From NCBI RefSeq assembly GCF_019320115.1, contig NC_089595.1:105717611-105781610 (forward strand): 64,000 nucleotides of DNA. Reading direction: 5' to 3'. Of the stretch, positions 1 to 12,100 are shown piece after piece. Every line of letters begins with the position of its first letter. Positions within the stretch are counted from its first letter, which is position 1. The notes below the pieces were generated by a model. The model searched no databases and was not told where the DNA came from. It saw nothing but the letters and a program-made list of their open reading frames with translations. Made by a program: the position numbers and the translations under genes. The stretch comes from Miscanthus floridulus. Its lineage: Eukaryota > Streptophyta > Magnoliopsida > Poales > Poaceae.

Positions 1-170
1 CCCGGCCGCCTGCACTGCAGCCTGTGGAGACGGCGAGCAGCCCCACCCTCTCAACCTCGCCAGATCAGCCATCGCCCCAGCCGGCCAGCCCCCATGTCCT
101 AAGCGTGTGCGAGATTCTGCCGGAGGAGAGGCCAAACCGCCAAAGCTGTATCTCGTTGTGTTATGTTTAG
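1..170 (+). other. possible 3' end of an unidentified gene
   Basis: The window opens in GC-rich sequence that is open in the third forward frame for about 55 codons. That frame is rich in Pro and Ser and ends at a TAG near position 170; composition then switches to AT-rich, as at the end of a grass coding exon. I do not recognise the protein and the upstream part lies outside the window, so a chance open frame is equally possible. Confidence 0.2.
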
Positions 171-611
171 ATACCTTCTGCTCACCGATTATGTATGTTT
201 TTTTAAGAAGGGAATATATTAATATCCTGTAGCGATCCATGTATACAGCTGTTGCTTATTACAACACAAGCACTGTATCTCAAACACAAAGTTTTGATCT
301 GAAGAAAAAAATAGAGAAGTTTCCAAACTTGACATATAGAGAGCAATTCTATTACTAAATCTCTAACCATGTCTAACAATATTCCTGTATCCTGTTGTTA
401 TCATTAGGTGATCCTTCTTCTGTATTAGGGATCAGGACCTGGTCCTAAAGATAACATGCAAATAAGATGGTGCCATGGCCTTGTCAAAAATTATATTATT
501 CCGGGTATCGTCCAACAAACTGCGCTTGCATCCATAAAAATCATAGATTTTAGTTTCTGTTAATCCTGTCTAACTAGCCTGTAAACAAATTGTGAATGCT
601 AGTTGGAGGTA
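171..611. other. AT-rich intergenic stretch
   Basis: Nothing gene-like is visible. The stretch is AT-rich with short homopolymers and could be the 3' flank of the possible gene to its left. Confidence 0.4.
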
Positions 612-1209
612 TTAAATTAAAGGAAACATGAATAATTTGCCACACGAATTTAGCAAAATGACAATAACAAATTGTGAAGAGCAGAAACAACACTTTCTAT
701 CTCCTTGCCACTGCTGCCTTGCTAAATTATCCTTTGTAAAGATTACTCCCTTATACAAATACCACAAAAACACTTTGATTCTGAGAGGTAGTTTCAGTTT
801 CCATATTAAAGTGTTATAAGGTATAGCTTCAACTCCTAAAACGCCTCTGTACATGGATTTGAATGAAAACAATCCATTCTGATGTAGCCCCGTAAGAAAC
901 AATCCCTCTAGTTTGTTAACTGTACATTTACAACCATGGCGACCATCTTGTGCCATGCTTGTAAATTAACACATACCAGAGATTTCCTGAAAGCAACATT
1001 CCTACAGATGAGCTTTTCTTCGCAACAATATTATATAATGTGGGAAAGAGAGATTTTAAAGGACACAGTCTTATCCACGAGTCCTCCCAAAATCGCATTT
1101 CGGACCCGTCGCCTAGATCAAACTTGCCCTTGACCTTCGTAAGGTCAGCCCAAAACTGGGAGGCCTCAGGTATGTATTGAACCTGTGTCAAAGTTACGTT
1201 AACGCACAT
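612..1209 (-). pseudogene. LINE reverse-transcriptase C-terminal fragment
   Basis: Reading leftwards, two overlapping frames carry the typical end of a plant L1-type ORF2. First comes the GDGS-xx-RFW-x-D-x-W segment that follows the reverse transcriptase, then the zinc-binding RVT segment with IWKLKLPLRIKVFLW and a C-x2-C pair. The frame changes near position 940, and neither the catalytic core nor the rest of the zinc finger is present, so this is a decayed, truncated copy. It is not continuous with the LINE tail at 3.2-3.8 kb, because the order of domains would be wrong for one minus-strand insertion. Confidence 0.8.
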
Positions 1210-1590
1210 GGCATGTAAGTGAATATTAGATTGATCTCCATACTATATTGTTTGCGTGACTTTATATATGTATACTCAAAATATTAGAGCATCTGATTCT
1301 AGCTTAAATTTTCTTCTCTCCGTCTGTATTTGTCTCCTTCCGTATGTCCTTGTCCCGATTCCATTTTTTATGCTGGCTTTTTCAAGATGTTTGCAACAAA
1401 AATTATACGAATGGAAACAGAAGAGGGTTTCCACCCGTTTCCATCCCTATTTCTATTTATAACCATGTTAGCGTAGAAAGCATGGACTGTTGTCTTTGAG
1501 GTACAGATAAGAAGACGACTCACAGGCATCACTCCACGAACACTAGCAATACAAAAACAAAGTTTAGAAAAAACAAAAAGTAATACTAGT
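1210..1590. other. intergenic, no feature recognised
   Basis: AT-rich sequence between a LINE fragment and a MITE. I see no exon, repeat or RNA gene in it. Confidence 0.4.
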
Positions 1591-1729
1591 GGCTCCGTTC
1601 GTTGGTCTGAATCTTAGCTGAAACTGGCTGAAAAACACTCTACTGGCTGAATTGTTGTGAGAGAAAAATACTGTTCCGACTGAAAAAACAAATCGAATAA
1701 GCTGAATATAGGGTAAACCGAACGGCGCC
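1591..1729. mobile_element. MITE, family A copy 1 (GGCNCCGTTCG termini)
   Basis: A 139 bp element whose left end ggctccgttcg and right end cgaacggcgcc are inverted repeats with one mismatch. The interior has the words aactggctgaaaaacact and gagaaaaatactgttc, shared with copies at about 51.9, 53.5 and 57.5 kb. It has no coding capacity. The superfamily is not certain; hAT-like is my best guess, because no clear target-site duplication can be read. Confidence 0.7.
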
Positions 1730-1831
1730 AATAAGAGTATCTAGTGAGTGTAGTCCGTGTCACTTAGCCTTCTACGCAGTTTGGTTAGTCAACGTTTTAA
1801 TTATAATTGATAGTAAGAGCATCTACTTGTA

Positions 1832-2562
1832 AGACTGTCTCCAACGGAGACACCCAAACGCAAAATCGGTGATGTACAGTACTTTGCGTACCCGGAATCA
1901 TCCTCCAACAGATGACCCATTCAAAGGACCCATTTTGGGTCCGACGCCATCCGGAACGCAAAAAAGCGTCGTCGATGAGAGACGACGCAAAAATCTTGCG
2001 GCCGTAGTGGTGGGCCCGCGGACGAGACGGCGGGCGGAGACGGCAGCCTAGGTCGGAGCTTTGGAGCGGGGAAGACGGCAGTGGAGGAGCCGCGCTCGCC
2101 GCGACTGGAGGAGTGGAGGCGCCGCGACCGCCCAGATCCACGCTGCCTGCGGAGGCGCTCTAGAGCCGGATCCCGCTGGGGCGGGCTCGATGGAGCTGCC
2201 GCTGGAGGTGGTGGCCGTGGCGCAGGGGCTCGGCGCCATTGACGACGTGGACGGGGAGGATGTCCCCAGGGGCGCTCCCGCGCCGGAGGTGGTAGCGCCG
2301 GCTGCGGTGGCGGTGCCCGACGTCGTCGTTGTTGGGCGCGTGGAGGGCCGCGGGGACGGGGGCGCTCCAGCGCCGGAGGTTGCTGCGGAGGTGGGGTGCA
2401 CCATCGTCGGCTTGCTGCTCCATAGACCGCCTCCCATTTGGGGCTTGCTGCTCGGCGCCTCCGTTGGAGAGCTCAAGTTATGCGTACCTCCCTTTTTTAC
2501 CGTGCGTTACCTAAAGTGTCGAATGCGTCGCATGTTTGGGTTCCCGTCGTTGGAGTCAGTCT
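1832..2562. mobile_element. short TIR element with GC-rich body
   Basis: The ends agactgtctccaacgg (left) and, inverted, agactgactccaacga (right) form imperfect terminal inverted repeats; both continue into a shared acccaaac word. The 730 bp between them are strongly GC-rich and open in several frames, as expected from composition. None of the translations is recognisable. The form resembles grass Pack-type elements that carry gene 5' ends, but the source of the body is unknown and no 9 bp target duplication is evident. Confidence 0.5.
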
Positions 2563-2824
2563 AAATAAATACAAAAAGGGTCCATAGATATTCAAATAAA
2601 TATTGCAATCTGCCCATTAGATGGAGCAAGGTTTTAAGAAAAATATGTAACTGGTATGATTATTTTTTAACTAAAATATTTTTTTCTATGAATATTTTAA
2701 AAAAATTTAGGAAAAACATTTAATAATTTTTAAAAAATATCTATAGTTCGATTTACCACCTAAACTATCAAAGAAGTTCGATTTACTCTCCTTGTAGTTG
2801 ACGGGAAGCTACGTCACATAAAAC

Positions 2825-3135
2825 CCGTCACACAAAACCGTTGTCCAAGACTGCTCACGGTGCAAAAATAGTCTGTTTTAAAATAAAAGTTATGGAAGGT
2901 TGAAAACCTGATTTTATAAACAAAGAGGAAATCAAACTATCGGACGTTTAGGGGGTGGGGGATAAAAGTATGGTTCCGTCACACAAAACTGTTGTCCAAG
3001 ACTGCTCACAGTACAAAAATAATCTGTTTTAAAATAAAAGTTGTGGAAGGTTGAAAACCCAGTTTTATAAACAAAGAGGAAATCAAACTATCGCGCCGTT
3101 TAGGGGGTGGGGTGAGGGTGGGCGGGGGGGAGGGT
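2825..3135. repeat. tandem direct repeat, 2 copies of about 151 bp
   Basis: The unit starting ccgtcacacaaaac at 2825 recurs at 2976. Both copies share gttgtccaagactgctcac, ctgttttaaaataaaagtt and the G-rich tail ttagggggtgggg. They differ by scattered substitutions and a longer G-rich end in the second copy. No coding frame runs through them. They may be the edge of a TIR transposon, since gtttagggggtgg words are common there. Confidence 0.75.
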
Positions 3136-3187
3136 TAAAGTATGGTTTTATAAATGAGGAGAAAAAATGAGAGTATTACAAAAGTTT

Positions 3188-3775
3188 TTGTTTGAAACGA
3201 ATGGCAGAAGCTCTGCCTATCAATTAAGAAAAAATAAATAAAGAAGGTTTATGTTGAGCCATAGCCCGAGGATCTGTGCAAACAAACATGGGGTAAAAAA
3301 ACCCCAAATCACGTATACAACTAGGATGCCCATCTTGCTTGCTCCCTCCTTGGAATGCCTCTTGGAACACCCTCTTCCTTTGCTTAATGTCTTCTTTAAT
3401 TCTTGAAGCCACATGCATTGGCGATACTTGAGCGTTATTGAAAATTCTTTGGTTTCTTTCCTTCCAAAGATTTCAGCATGTGTAGATCACCAAACCATTG
3501 AAGCGCCTTCTTTCATCCTCAGCGACCTTAGTAGCGATCTTCTCCCACACGGTGCCAAAATGGACGGGTTCTCTAGTGAACTGTGTGAACTGAACATCAA
3601 AGTGTTCCTAGGTTAGGATTTGACTCCAAACCACTTTGGCAAATGGGCAAAGTAGAGACTGATGAAGGCAAGTCTCCAACGGCCCATTACATAAGGCACA
3701 GTGATCTTGATGCGGCCACCCTCTTTTTTGCAAGTATCATAAAGGTTTAGGGGGGTTAAAGCCTTCAAGGGCTGT
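3188..3775 (-). pseudogene. 3' end of a LINE (ORF2 C-terminus plus tail)
   Basis: Leftwards translation shows the end of a grass LINE ORF2. A zinc-binding RVT finger (C-x2-C ... H-x4-C-PFAK) is followed by the linker WEKIATKVAEDERRRFNG and then WNLWKERN. A stop falls before the tail. The sequence then runs into the common LINE 3' end, read on the minus strand as cttaattgataggcag followed by an A-rich end near 3188. The frame is interrupted several times. There is no reverse transcriptase core, consistent with 5' truncation. Confidence 0.8.
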
Positions 3776-4263
3776 GTCCTTATCTTTTTATGGATATGGG
3801 CCTTGTGAGTTTGTTGAATCTATTGCCATCAAGCCCATTCAAAATCATGTATAGCCCAAATCAACAGAGGACAATTGTACGTAGTATTTGTGTTTTATTT
3901 ACTCCGTTCCATTTATCCAGAGCCCATATATTACGGTTACGGCTAGCTTAATTGTTCTGAGAAGTGCGTATATTTGAATTTGAACATTGAACACACCGAA
4001 CGACGTCTCTAATTCGCAAACGTGGACTACCAGTCTCGTCGGAAGTGGTAAAATATTCCGGTGGACGGGCAGTTGAGCTGCACCCATGCCAGTGGTTGAG
4101 CTGCGGTTGCTGCTGCCCCGGCTCTCGCTGCCTTCTGCTATTCCTCCGATCGATCTGGTCGCTTCCAACGTCTGCCCAACGCTTCTCACCTTCCGGCGCC
4201 TTCCCTCTCACAGGCACCCACCCGCCAGTCACAGCTACCACGCAGCTGCACGGTGCACCCACC

Positions 4264-4307
4264 TTTGACCTATATATATCCTGCGGCGCTGGCTCACTTA
4301 TCACGTG
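4264..4307 (+). promoter_or_regulatory. core promoter of the WRKY gene (W-box, TATA, G-box)
   Basis: A W-box TTGACC lies at 4265-4270, directly abutting a TATA stretch tatatatat at 4271-4279. A palindromic G-box CACGTG sits at 4302-4307, about 55 bp before the start codon. A W-box touching the TATA box is a plausible site for feedback by WRKY proteins; that reading is inference. The transcription start should fall near 4300. Confidence 0.6.
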
Positions 4308-4362
4308 ACCGCCTCGCCGCCGCCGCGCTGTTCCCGTGAACTAGCCGCGCTGTCCGTCGTCG

Positions 4363-5235
4363 ATGGAAAACTCGCTGCTCCATGGAGGCATCCAGCAACC
4401 AAACACTCAGCTGGCTACGGGTACGTGCCTTGCCCCGCTGCCGCCGGTAGCCGCGCCACAGCCGGAGCAGCATGCGTGCAGCGATACGACGTCCCTCGTC
4501 CCGGGCGCGGCGATGATGGGTTGCCTGCCGGCTGCCGTGGACTGGGCGTCGCTGCTTCTCCCGCGCGCGCCGGGGTCGTTGCATGTCGGGACGCCGCCGC
4601 CACCGGTCGTCGCGAGCGAAGTCGAGAGCGGTGGTAATAGCGCTGTGACGGTGGCCGGGTGCAGTGCTAGTGCGACGACGGCGGGAGAGGGAGATAGTAA
4701 TAATAAGGCCGGAAAAGCAGGGAAGGGCGGCGGCGGGAGGGGGAAGAAGAAGGCGAGCCAGCCACGGTTCGCGTTCCAGACGCGGAGCGAGAACGACGTC
4801 CTCGACGACGGCTACCGGTGGAGGAAGTACGGGCAGAAGGCCGTCAAGAACAGCGCATTTCCAAGGTCTCTTTGTTTGTTCATCTCCATTGCTCATGCAT
4901 GTCTAATGCTAGTTTTATATTTTAAATTGTTTGCTGTACGTGATGCATGATATATTGCACTGCATTGGCGCTGCTTAAGAAAACTTGAAGGTCGATGCAT
5001 GGAAATAATAATGCCATGTGTGCATGCACGCAGGAGCTACTACCGGTGCACGCACCACACGTGCGACGTGAAGAAGCAGGTGCAGCGGCTGGCCAAGGAC
5101 ACGAGCATCGTGGTGACCACGTACGAGGGCGTGCACAACCACCCGTGCGAGAAGCTCATGGAGGCACTCAGCCCCATCCTCAAGCAGCTCCAGCTCCTCT
5201 CGCAGCTCCAGTCTTGCACTAATCAACTCCTCTGA
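4363..5235 (+). CDS. WRKY transcription factor, group IIc
   Basis: Two exons, 4363-4865 and 5034-5235, joined across a 168 bp GT-AG intron that splits the Arg codon after FP, encode 234 residues. The intron position within the WRKY domain is conserved in plants. The protein has a variable N-terminus (1-120), a Gly/Lys-rich basic stretch likely to act in nuclear import, the lead-in [14 protein letters not shown], and one WRKY domain. WRKYGQK lies at 153-159, followed by a C-x4-C-x23-H-x-H zinc finger, which places it in group IIc. The family binds W-box DNA (TTGAC core) and acts in stress, senescence and nutrient responses; the specific role is not readable here. A hydrophobic Leu/Gln-rich tail follows the finger. 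The start is the first ATG after the TATA box and keeps the whole frame open. All zinc and DNA-contact residues are intact, so the gene looks functional. Confidence 0.93.
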
Positions 5236-5695
5236 ATATTCACATCTGATCTAGCCTGGCCGTCATCAGCGTGAACTAATTCAAATTTACTGCTAAGTGT
5301 ACAAAACAAACTGTTAATCGATCGGCAGTGGTAACGTACAGAAGGAACAACTGCCTCCCTAAATTACACAGTAAGTACATATGTGTAGCTGATCTTATAT
5401 AGATGCAATGCAGATCTGGACGTGATTCATGCATGTACAAACGTGTGTGGTAGGTACTAATGAAACAACAGAAATGTATGTGCGTGGATCAGCATCCTTT
5501 GTAATCAAGCTGTAATTTACTTGCGCAATTTAATCTCTCCGGCTATTGAGAACCTTTTATTGGAAGTTCTAGGATGATGTTAAGATGACAGATTATATCG
5601 TTGATGAAGATGTATATGTGATTAATGGTCCCTTCGACTCTCTTTGTACAGACAACCACCAATCCACGAGAACAAAAAAAAAAAAGAGAGAACCC
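5236..5695. other. 3' flank of the WRKY gene
   Basis: AT-rich sequence that must include the WRKY 3' UTR. No further exon is visible. It ends at the copia LTR. Confidence 0.5.
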
Positions 5696-5942
5696 TGTTA
5701 TATAATAGCTGGTTTGACCAACAAGAATATAGATGTAAGAATGTGGAGAACAAATTTAGAGAGGAAGAAAATGAGCTGTTCTCTTATCTCTTATCATCTT
5801 TCCAATACATAAGCCCTCCCATATATAGCCATACATGTGAGATGATATTACAAGAATTGATGCGGAGTTACACCATCGAAGTAGAAGGTTGTAACTTCGA
5901 TGTTATAGGGGTTATGTACATCCACATCAATATTTCATAACA
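5696..5942 (-). repeat. Ty1/copia LTR
   Basis: A 247 bp unit with TGTTAT...ATAACA ends, the TG...CA structure of an LTR. Immediately to its right, a purine-rich tract on the minus strand (ccaagggggagtg) is the expected polypurine tract, followed by decayed copia pol. This is therefore the 3' LTR of a minus-strand element. The partner LTR is not visible. Confidence 0.75.
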
Positions 5943-6842
5943 CTCCCCCTTGGATGTCCATTAATAGGTGAATTGCATGGCCCATTCAAAACATTGCCAA
6001 GGAAAAACCCAGTGGGAAAAAACCATGGCCAAGGAAAAAATAGTACACACATATTCACTCCCCCTGATGGCACATCACTTGATGTCTTTTAGCCGTCACG
6101 ATCCAATACCATGTGCTAATTTTTTGAATATTGTAGTAGGGCGTGCCTTTGTGAACAAGTCTGCTAGATTCTCACTTGAACGAATTTGTTGGACTATTAT
6201 AATACCATCCTTTTAAAGATCATGAGTGAATAAAAAGCTATATCTTGCTAATAAATTAATAGCAAATACAATATCAGGTCGTGTATGAGTAGATAGATAC
6301 ATTAGTGCTCCTATAGCACTTAGATGCGACACCTCAGGACCAAGAATTTCACTATCATATTTCAGAGGTCGAAAAGGATCTTTGGTTACATCAAGGGATC
6401 TAACAACCATTGGGGTACTCAATGGATGCGCTTTATCCATGTAAAATTGCTTTAGTATTATATGTGTAAGTCGCTTGTTGCAAAAGAACTCTATCTTTAA
6501 GATGTTCTATTTGTAAACCAAGGCAAAACTTTGTTTTCCCCAGATCCTTCATTTCAAATTCATTCTTCAAACAATCTTTCACGCCAATGCTTCCTTGAGG
6601 AGTACCAATTAAGTTTAGATCATCAACATATACAACTATGATCATAAATTCAGATACAGATCTTTTTACGAGTATACATGGTTTTTATACCCTTCTTTTA
6701 TCAAATACTCACTAAGACGATTATATCATATTCTTCCATATTGTTTTAACCCATATAGAGATTTGTTCAATTTAATTGATTATTGTTCTCGAGAACCTGC
6801 TCCTGGTAGTTTAAATCTTTTTGGCAGTTTCATATATATGTC
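5943..6842 (-). pseudogene. Ty1/copia pol remnant (reverse transcriptase/RNase H)
   Basis: Leftwards from about 6840 the translation gives the copia reverse transcriptase: SIKLNKSLYGLKQ, then the catalytic YVDDL motif in VVYVDDLNLIG (about 6600-6640), then MKDLG and LGLQIE. Further left is PLSTPM, a typical segment between RT and RNase H, and ARPDIVFA-like sequence (here TRPDIVFAINLLARYS). Several stops and frame changes interrupt it, and gag, protease and integrase are absent. The right side is cut by the start of the next repeat at 6843. Confidence 0.85.
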
Positions 6843-8332
6843 TGAAAGAATCAAGATGTCCAAGAGGGGGGGGGGGTGAATTGGGCTAATTCTAATTTTT
6901 TTACAATAATTAAGCCCTACACTTAGCCCATTTCACCCCTTGTGTCTAGAATGTGTTTCTATTGTTCTGCTGTACAAAAGTTTTGCACCCTAGATTCCAA
7001 TCCAACTCTAGCATGGCAATTCTAGGAATGTAAAGATATGAAATGAATTGCTCAAATATAAATGCTCAAAATAAAGAGAGGGAAAGGAACACGGCGATGT
7101 TTTCCCGAGGTATCGGAGAGTCGCCACTCCCCACTAGTCCTCGTTGGAGCACCCGCGTAAGGGTGTAGCTCCCCCTTGATCCACGCATGGATCAAGTGCT
7201 CTCTACGGGCTGATTCTTTGACACTCCGTCACGGTGAATCGCCCACAACCGCTTACAACATGACTTGGGTCATCCACAAGCTTCGCCGGATGATCACCAA
7301 GCTCCCAACCACTACCGAGCCGTCTAGGTGATGGCGATCACCAAGAGTAACAAGCACAAACTCTCACTTGACCAAGACAAGCCTAATGAGAAAGGTGGAT
7401 TCACACTTGCTACTCCCTATGCACTAGTGAGGTCCTTAATCTTGGATTATCAACTTTTAATCACCACACTAGGCACTTGCTCTCCCTTGCACTCCAAAGG
7501 CGTTTCATAGCTGAACAATTGGGCAAGAGACCTCCCATGAATGAGTGGGATAAGTATTTATAACCCCTCATTCAAAACATAACGATTGGAGGCCAACTCA
7601 GCAAGTTTCGGGGTGATCGGACGCACCGGTCAGGGTGACCAGATGCTCCGGTCAGTAGTACACGTCACTGTGTTAGAGAGAGCAGTTAGCTCTGACCAGA
7701 CTCTGACCTGCGTCCGGTCATCACCCACCGGACGCGTCCGGTCAGCAAAATGTCCCTATGGATGCTCTCTGATGTTGATCGGACATAGGCACCCTAGCGT
7801 CCGGTCAGTACATGACTGTAGCTGCTGATCAAATGAACTGACCGAACTCTTCAAGATGCATCCGGTCATAACTAAACCAGCGTCCAGTCAGTTATTTGAC
7901 CCTCCATTCACTTCTAATTCGAAATCCTTCGAGAATAAAGTTGACTTCTATCGATCTTAGGGTTATTCCTGAGCTACCTAGTACTAAGTTTGACACGTGT
8001 GCACCACACCTAATCCATTAGACTCACCTAGGTCAAGCTACTAGTCCATATCCCCCCTTAATAGTATGGACAAAAGAAAAACAAAGTCCTAAACTACTCT
8101 AAGTGTCTCTCTAATGCCAAACGACACTTAGAACTAGTACGTCCTTAACCTTGTCTCCATCCTTTAAAAACTGAAATGATTTCCATCGATAGGGGCATGA
8201 CAACCATGACTGCCCAATCAATTTCCACTATCATGACCTAACTCAAATTGTCTCTGCAAAACACACGTTAGTCATAGTAATATCGTGTCGTCATTAATCA
8301 ACAAAACCCAACTAGGGGCCTAGATACTTTCA
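6843..8332. repeat. LTR-like unit with TGAAAG...CTTTCA ends, copy 1
   Basis: A unit bounded by tgaaag and ctttca, starting with a G-run followed by gtgaattgggc. Its sequence organisation resembles the 21917-24256 unit: G-run near the left end, a short region starting tcccgagg, then an array of CCGGACGC/GCGTCCGG words near the middle or right. No protein is encoded. It could be one LTR of an element whose interior begins at 8333. No target-site duplication can be tested because the right side is disrupted. Confidence 0.5.
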
Positions 8333-9113
8333 ATCTCCCCTTTTTTGGTGATTGATGACAATACAACCTCGAGTATATAATAGAGATGAGTGAGGTTTTC
8401 AACATGCTTAGTTCATATAAGCATTTGACAATAAGAACAAAGGAGTTAGGCATGCTTGTATGACCTATGCCAACATGGTGTACTCAAAAGATATGAATTA
8501 AGCATGAGTACATGAAGTAAAGCTCATTTGAAATGGAGTAAAACATGGAAGCACAACAAATGAGCATAGCCAAGTGACTTGACACACACACACACACATA
8601 TATATCTCAATGTAGAGAGCACACAAGTCACATATGTCTCACCATCACATGTATATAATACAATGCATGAAAGTAAACGTGAATGCACAAAGTATCACTT
8701 CACCAGTGCCCTGTATAGAAAAGACATGATTTCATAGAGTGCACCGGACACTGGTCACACAGTGATCGGACTCTAACCCTGCGTCTGGTCAGTAGCAGCT
8801 GTGAGCGCGCGGACTCGGTCTCATGACCGGACGCTGGCGCGAAGAGTGACCGGACGCTCAGGGCCTATGTCCGATCAATATTGACGTACGTTGACGTGGT
8901 AGCGTGAGGAACAGTAGTGACGCGTGGCAGTTGGAGAATGACCGGACTCAGGTGCTACGTTCGGTCATACAGGAGCGGACACATTCGGTCGCAAAACAGA
9001 GGTTTGGGGAGCTCTCTGGAAACGACCGGACTCTGGCTTGTCTGTGTCCGGTCGCTTATAACCGGACGCGTTTGGTCATGCTTGGAACCTTACTGGAAGT
9101 GACCGGACGCTGG
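8333..9113. other. interior next to the TGAAAG repeat, cut by a gypsy insertion
   Basis: Non-coding sequence beginning atctccccttttttggtgat, a phrase that commonly follows this repeat family in grasses. It holds a CA/TA microsatellite at 8582-8606 and, from about 8740, a second array of ACCGGACGC words in both orientations. It stops at the first base of the gypsy LTR, which has inserted inside one such word. Confidence 0.45.
8582..8606. repeat. (CA)n(TA)n microsatellite
   Basis: A run of about nine CA units followed by about four TA units. Confidence 0.9.
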
Positions 9114-12100
9114 TGTAACAACCCAAAAATTCACGCACCAAAAATCCCAACTACAAATTTTTTTCTTCAAAACTCCATGTGATGATGAGTGACATATGTA
9201 GGAGCTAACCCTAAGTGTTGCATTAGTCATAATCCAACTAAACAAACTCATAAGTATAGCATGTCACTTGTTGTATATGTGTGTGTTTAAAACCCCTAAC
9301 GCATACATTCTTGCATGCATTTTAATTCTAAATAAGTGAGTTGCCTTTTATTGATCTTTTGTTGTGCAAATAAACATGACTACTTATAATTAATTTATTA
9401 TGCAATAAATTAATCACCTAAGTACCACCTAAGTATGTGGGCCCCACCAACCAGCCCTAAGCTCCACCCTTAATCAAGGTGCACACTAGTACATGAAACT
9501 AAATAAATCAAACCCTAACCAAATTGGCAACAAATAAAAGAGAAAGGAAAACAAAATAGAAAAAGAAAGAAAATGGATGAGGAAAATGGAAAAGCCATCT
9601 GGCCCAGCTTATGGCATGTCCATCTTCTTGGCCTAGCTCGCCAACGGCAATAGCAGCCCAAGCAACTGAGTCGGCCCAGCCTGCCTTCTACCACCAGCCG
9701 GCCTAGCTCGCCCTCCCGGCTTCACTGGCCCACGCACACAGCCCACAGGCCTAGCCAGCATAGGCCTTCCTTCCCTTGCCGGGACGATCAGCGGAGTAGG
9801 TCTAGCTTGCCCCCGAACCCTGCGTGCTCTAGCTGCTGGCCCAGCTCGCCCTCCCGGCCTCGTTGGCCTGCTAGCGCTCGTGGCCTAGCAAGCCCGACGA
9901 CATCACCTTCTCCCCATGCTGGCTAACGGATGGGACACCCTCGTCATCCCCCTCCTTGGTCCCCTCCTCTGCATTCAGAAAATAGAGCACAAGTGCAATG
10001 GGGGAAAATCCGATGCCGCCTCGGCCCCTCTCCACCGTCCGTGCCCTCACAACCATCCGTGAGACCCCGTTGGATGGGTGCCACGCTGGCACCAGCTGCC
10101 TGATAGGGTCACGCATGGTGTGTGACCGCTGCCACGCGAGCCAGCTCACCATGGCCATGCCATGCACCGGCCCCCTCCCTATCCCCCGCCTTTTGACCAA
10201 GGAGCGCAAAATCGGTTTCACCATCGCACTCGCGGCCGCATCGCGACCCTGAAGCCCTAGCCTCGACGTGATCACAGCCCTCCGCACGCCCCATGGCCAT
10301 CTCTAGCCGCTCGTTCCACGCCATGGCTGAGCTTTGGCTATAAAAGCCCTAGCCCCAGTTGCCCTAGCGCGTTCCCGTGCCCCGCCGCCACCTTGTGGCC
10401 ATCCACTGCACACCCGAGCCAAGAGAGAGAGGGGATAGAGGAAGAAGAAGGAGCGCTAAAGTTGCTCGATGTCACCGGTGTTGCCGAAGCGGAGGACATC
10501 GCCCCGAGCAACCACATCGACACTGCTGCTTAGCACGGCACGACATCATCTCGACACGTCACCGCCCTAAAACTACACCACCTCGCCGACAAGCAAGCTC
10601 GGTGAGTTCCATCGCTGAGACCACCCCTAGCCCAACCGTGACAAATGTCACGATGCACACACGAGCATGCGATCATGAAAGCCATGGCGACATCGAGCCG
10701 ACCGTGCTCGAGCATGGCCCTATTAGCGCACACGCTCACTGCACACGCACGTGCACGTCGATAGCACCTTGACAGGATTCGCCATGCCGATGAGCACGTC
10801 ACGCGCCCCTTCTTAAGGAAAGGGGTCCGCTGCTACGCCGCCTAGCTTGCGTCGTTCACCATCGGACCTCCGCCATGACCGAATCAAGCCGCCACCGTGG
10901 CCAAAGCCACTAGGGGATCTAGAAGTCCCTTTGACCTGCCCGACGAGCCCGCTGGAGCACCGTGATGCTCACACGCACCACAAGTCCGGCCTTTGCCGCT
11001 GCAACCACGCCATCCCCATACACCGATGAGCTCGAGTAGCCATCGCCATGGCCAGACCCCTAGGGAAACTTTGGCCGCTGCAATAGCCCCACTGTTAGAG
11101 TCACCACACCTTGGAGAAGCCATAGCACCACTCGAACGTGCCCCTCCGCCTCCGGCTAGGCTCACCGGCGAGGTATGCCACCGGTGGGAACACATCGCTT
11201 GGAGAAAGGGGAAAATTTTTCTTCCCTGGACCGCCCACTCATACACCTGGTGCACGTAGAACACAGAGAAACGAGGAGAAAGGTGGACGCGGTTCACTGG
11301 AGGGAGAAGCGGTCCATCGTAGACCGGCGCATGCGTCCACCATGGACCGCGAGCCGGGGACTCGAGCCTGACCCAAAATCCGAAAGGCGCCGTGGCACTC
11401 TGTGCTGAGGCCACGTGGCGGGCTGAGCCCAGCCCAAATCTAGCCCTGTCCAGGCCCACCAAAGCCCAGTCGAGACCCAATCTGGTTGACTGTTGACCGG
11501 TCAGCGTTGACTATTGACTAGGCCCACAAGTTAGCGACACAGAGCCGCTGGACCCACTTGTTAGAGGATGAAACAGCTGAGATGACATCATGATGATGTC
11601 AGCAACTCTAGCCCCACCTGTCAGTGACTGTGATCCGTTGACTGTTGACTTGCCCATTGACTTGACGTTGACTTTGACTGGACCCACATGTCAGTGACAC
11701 AGAGACTCTGGGCTCACATGTCAGGAGGTGACGTCATGCTGATGTCGTGATGATGTCAGCAGGACCCACCTCTCAGCCATGGTTTAGCTCTAATGATGTC
11801 ATGCTGACATCAGCATGCCACATGAACCAGTCAGAGTGTGACACGTGTCAGCCCTGAATTAATCAGCCTTAATTATTTTCAGAGATGATTTAAAATTTGG
11901 AAATTCATAACTAATTCATACGACCTCAGAAAAATATGAAACCAGAACTAAAATTCATCTAAAATTGAGCTTTACGCAATGAACCTATATTTGAGTGCAT
12001 TTGGCTCTTTTGAATTTTCATTACTTCTTTGTGCTATTCTATAGACGTCACTAACGCGACTATAATTCGATCGTATGTAGACTCAGAGGAGAACCAGATG

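Noticed and set aside
4294..4896. A 200-codon minus-strand open frame opposite WRKY exon 1
   Set aside because: It is the shadow of a GC-rich coding exon; its translation is low-complexity Arg/Pro-rich and shows no family.
7600..9113. Repeated short words suggestive of a CRISPR-like array
   Set aside because: Spacing is irregular, both orientations are mixed, and this is plant nuclear transposon DNA.
10377..10772. A GC-rich open frame also present at 21394-21789
   Set aside because: The apparent conservation exists only because the two stretches are the same place in the two LTRs of one element.
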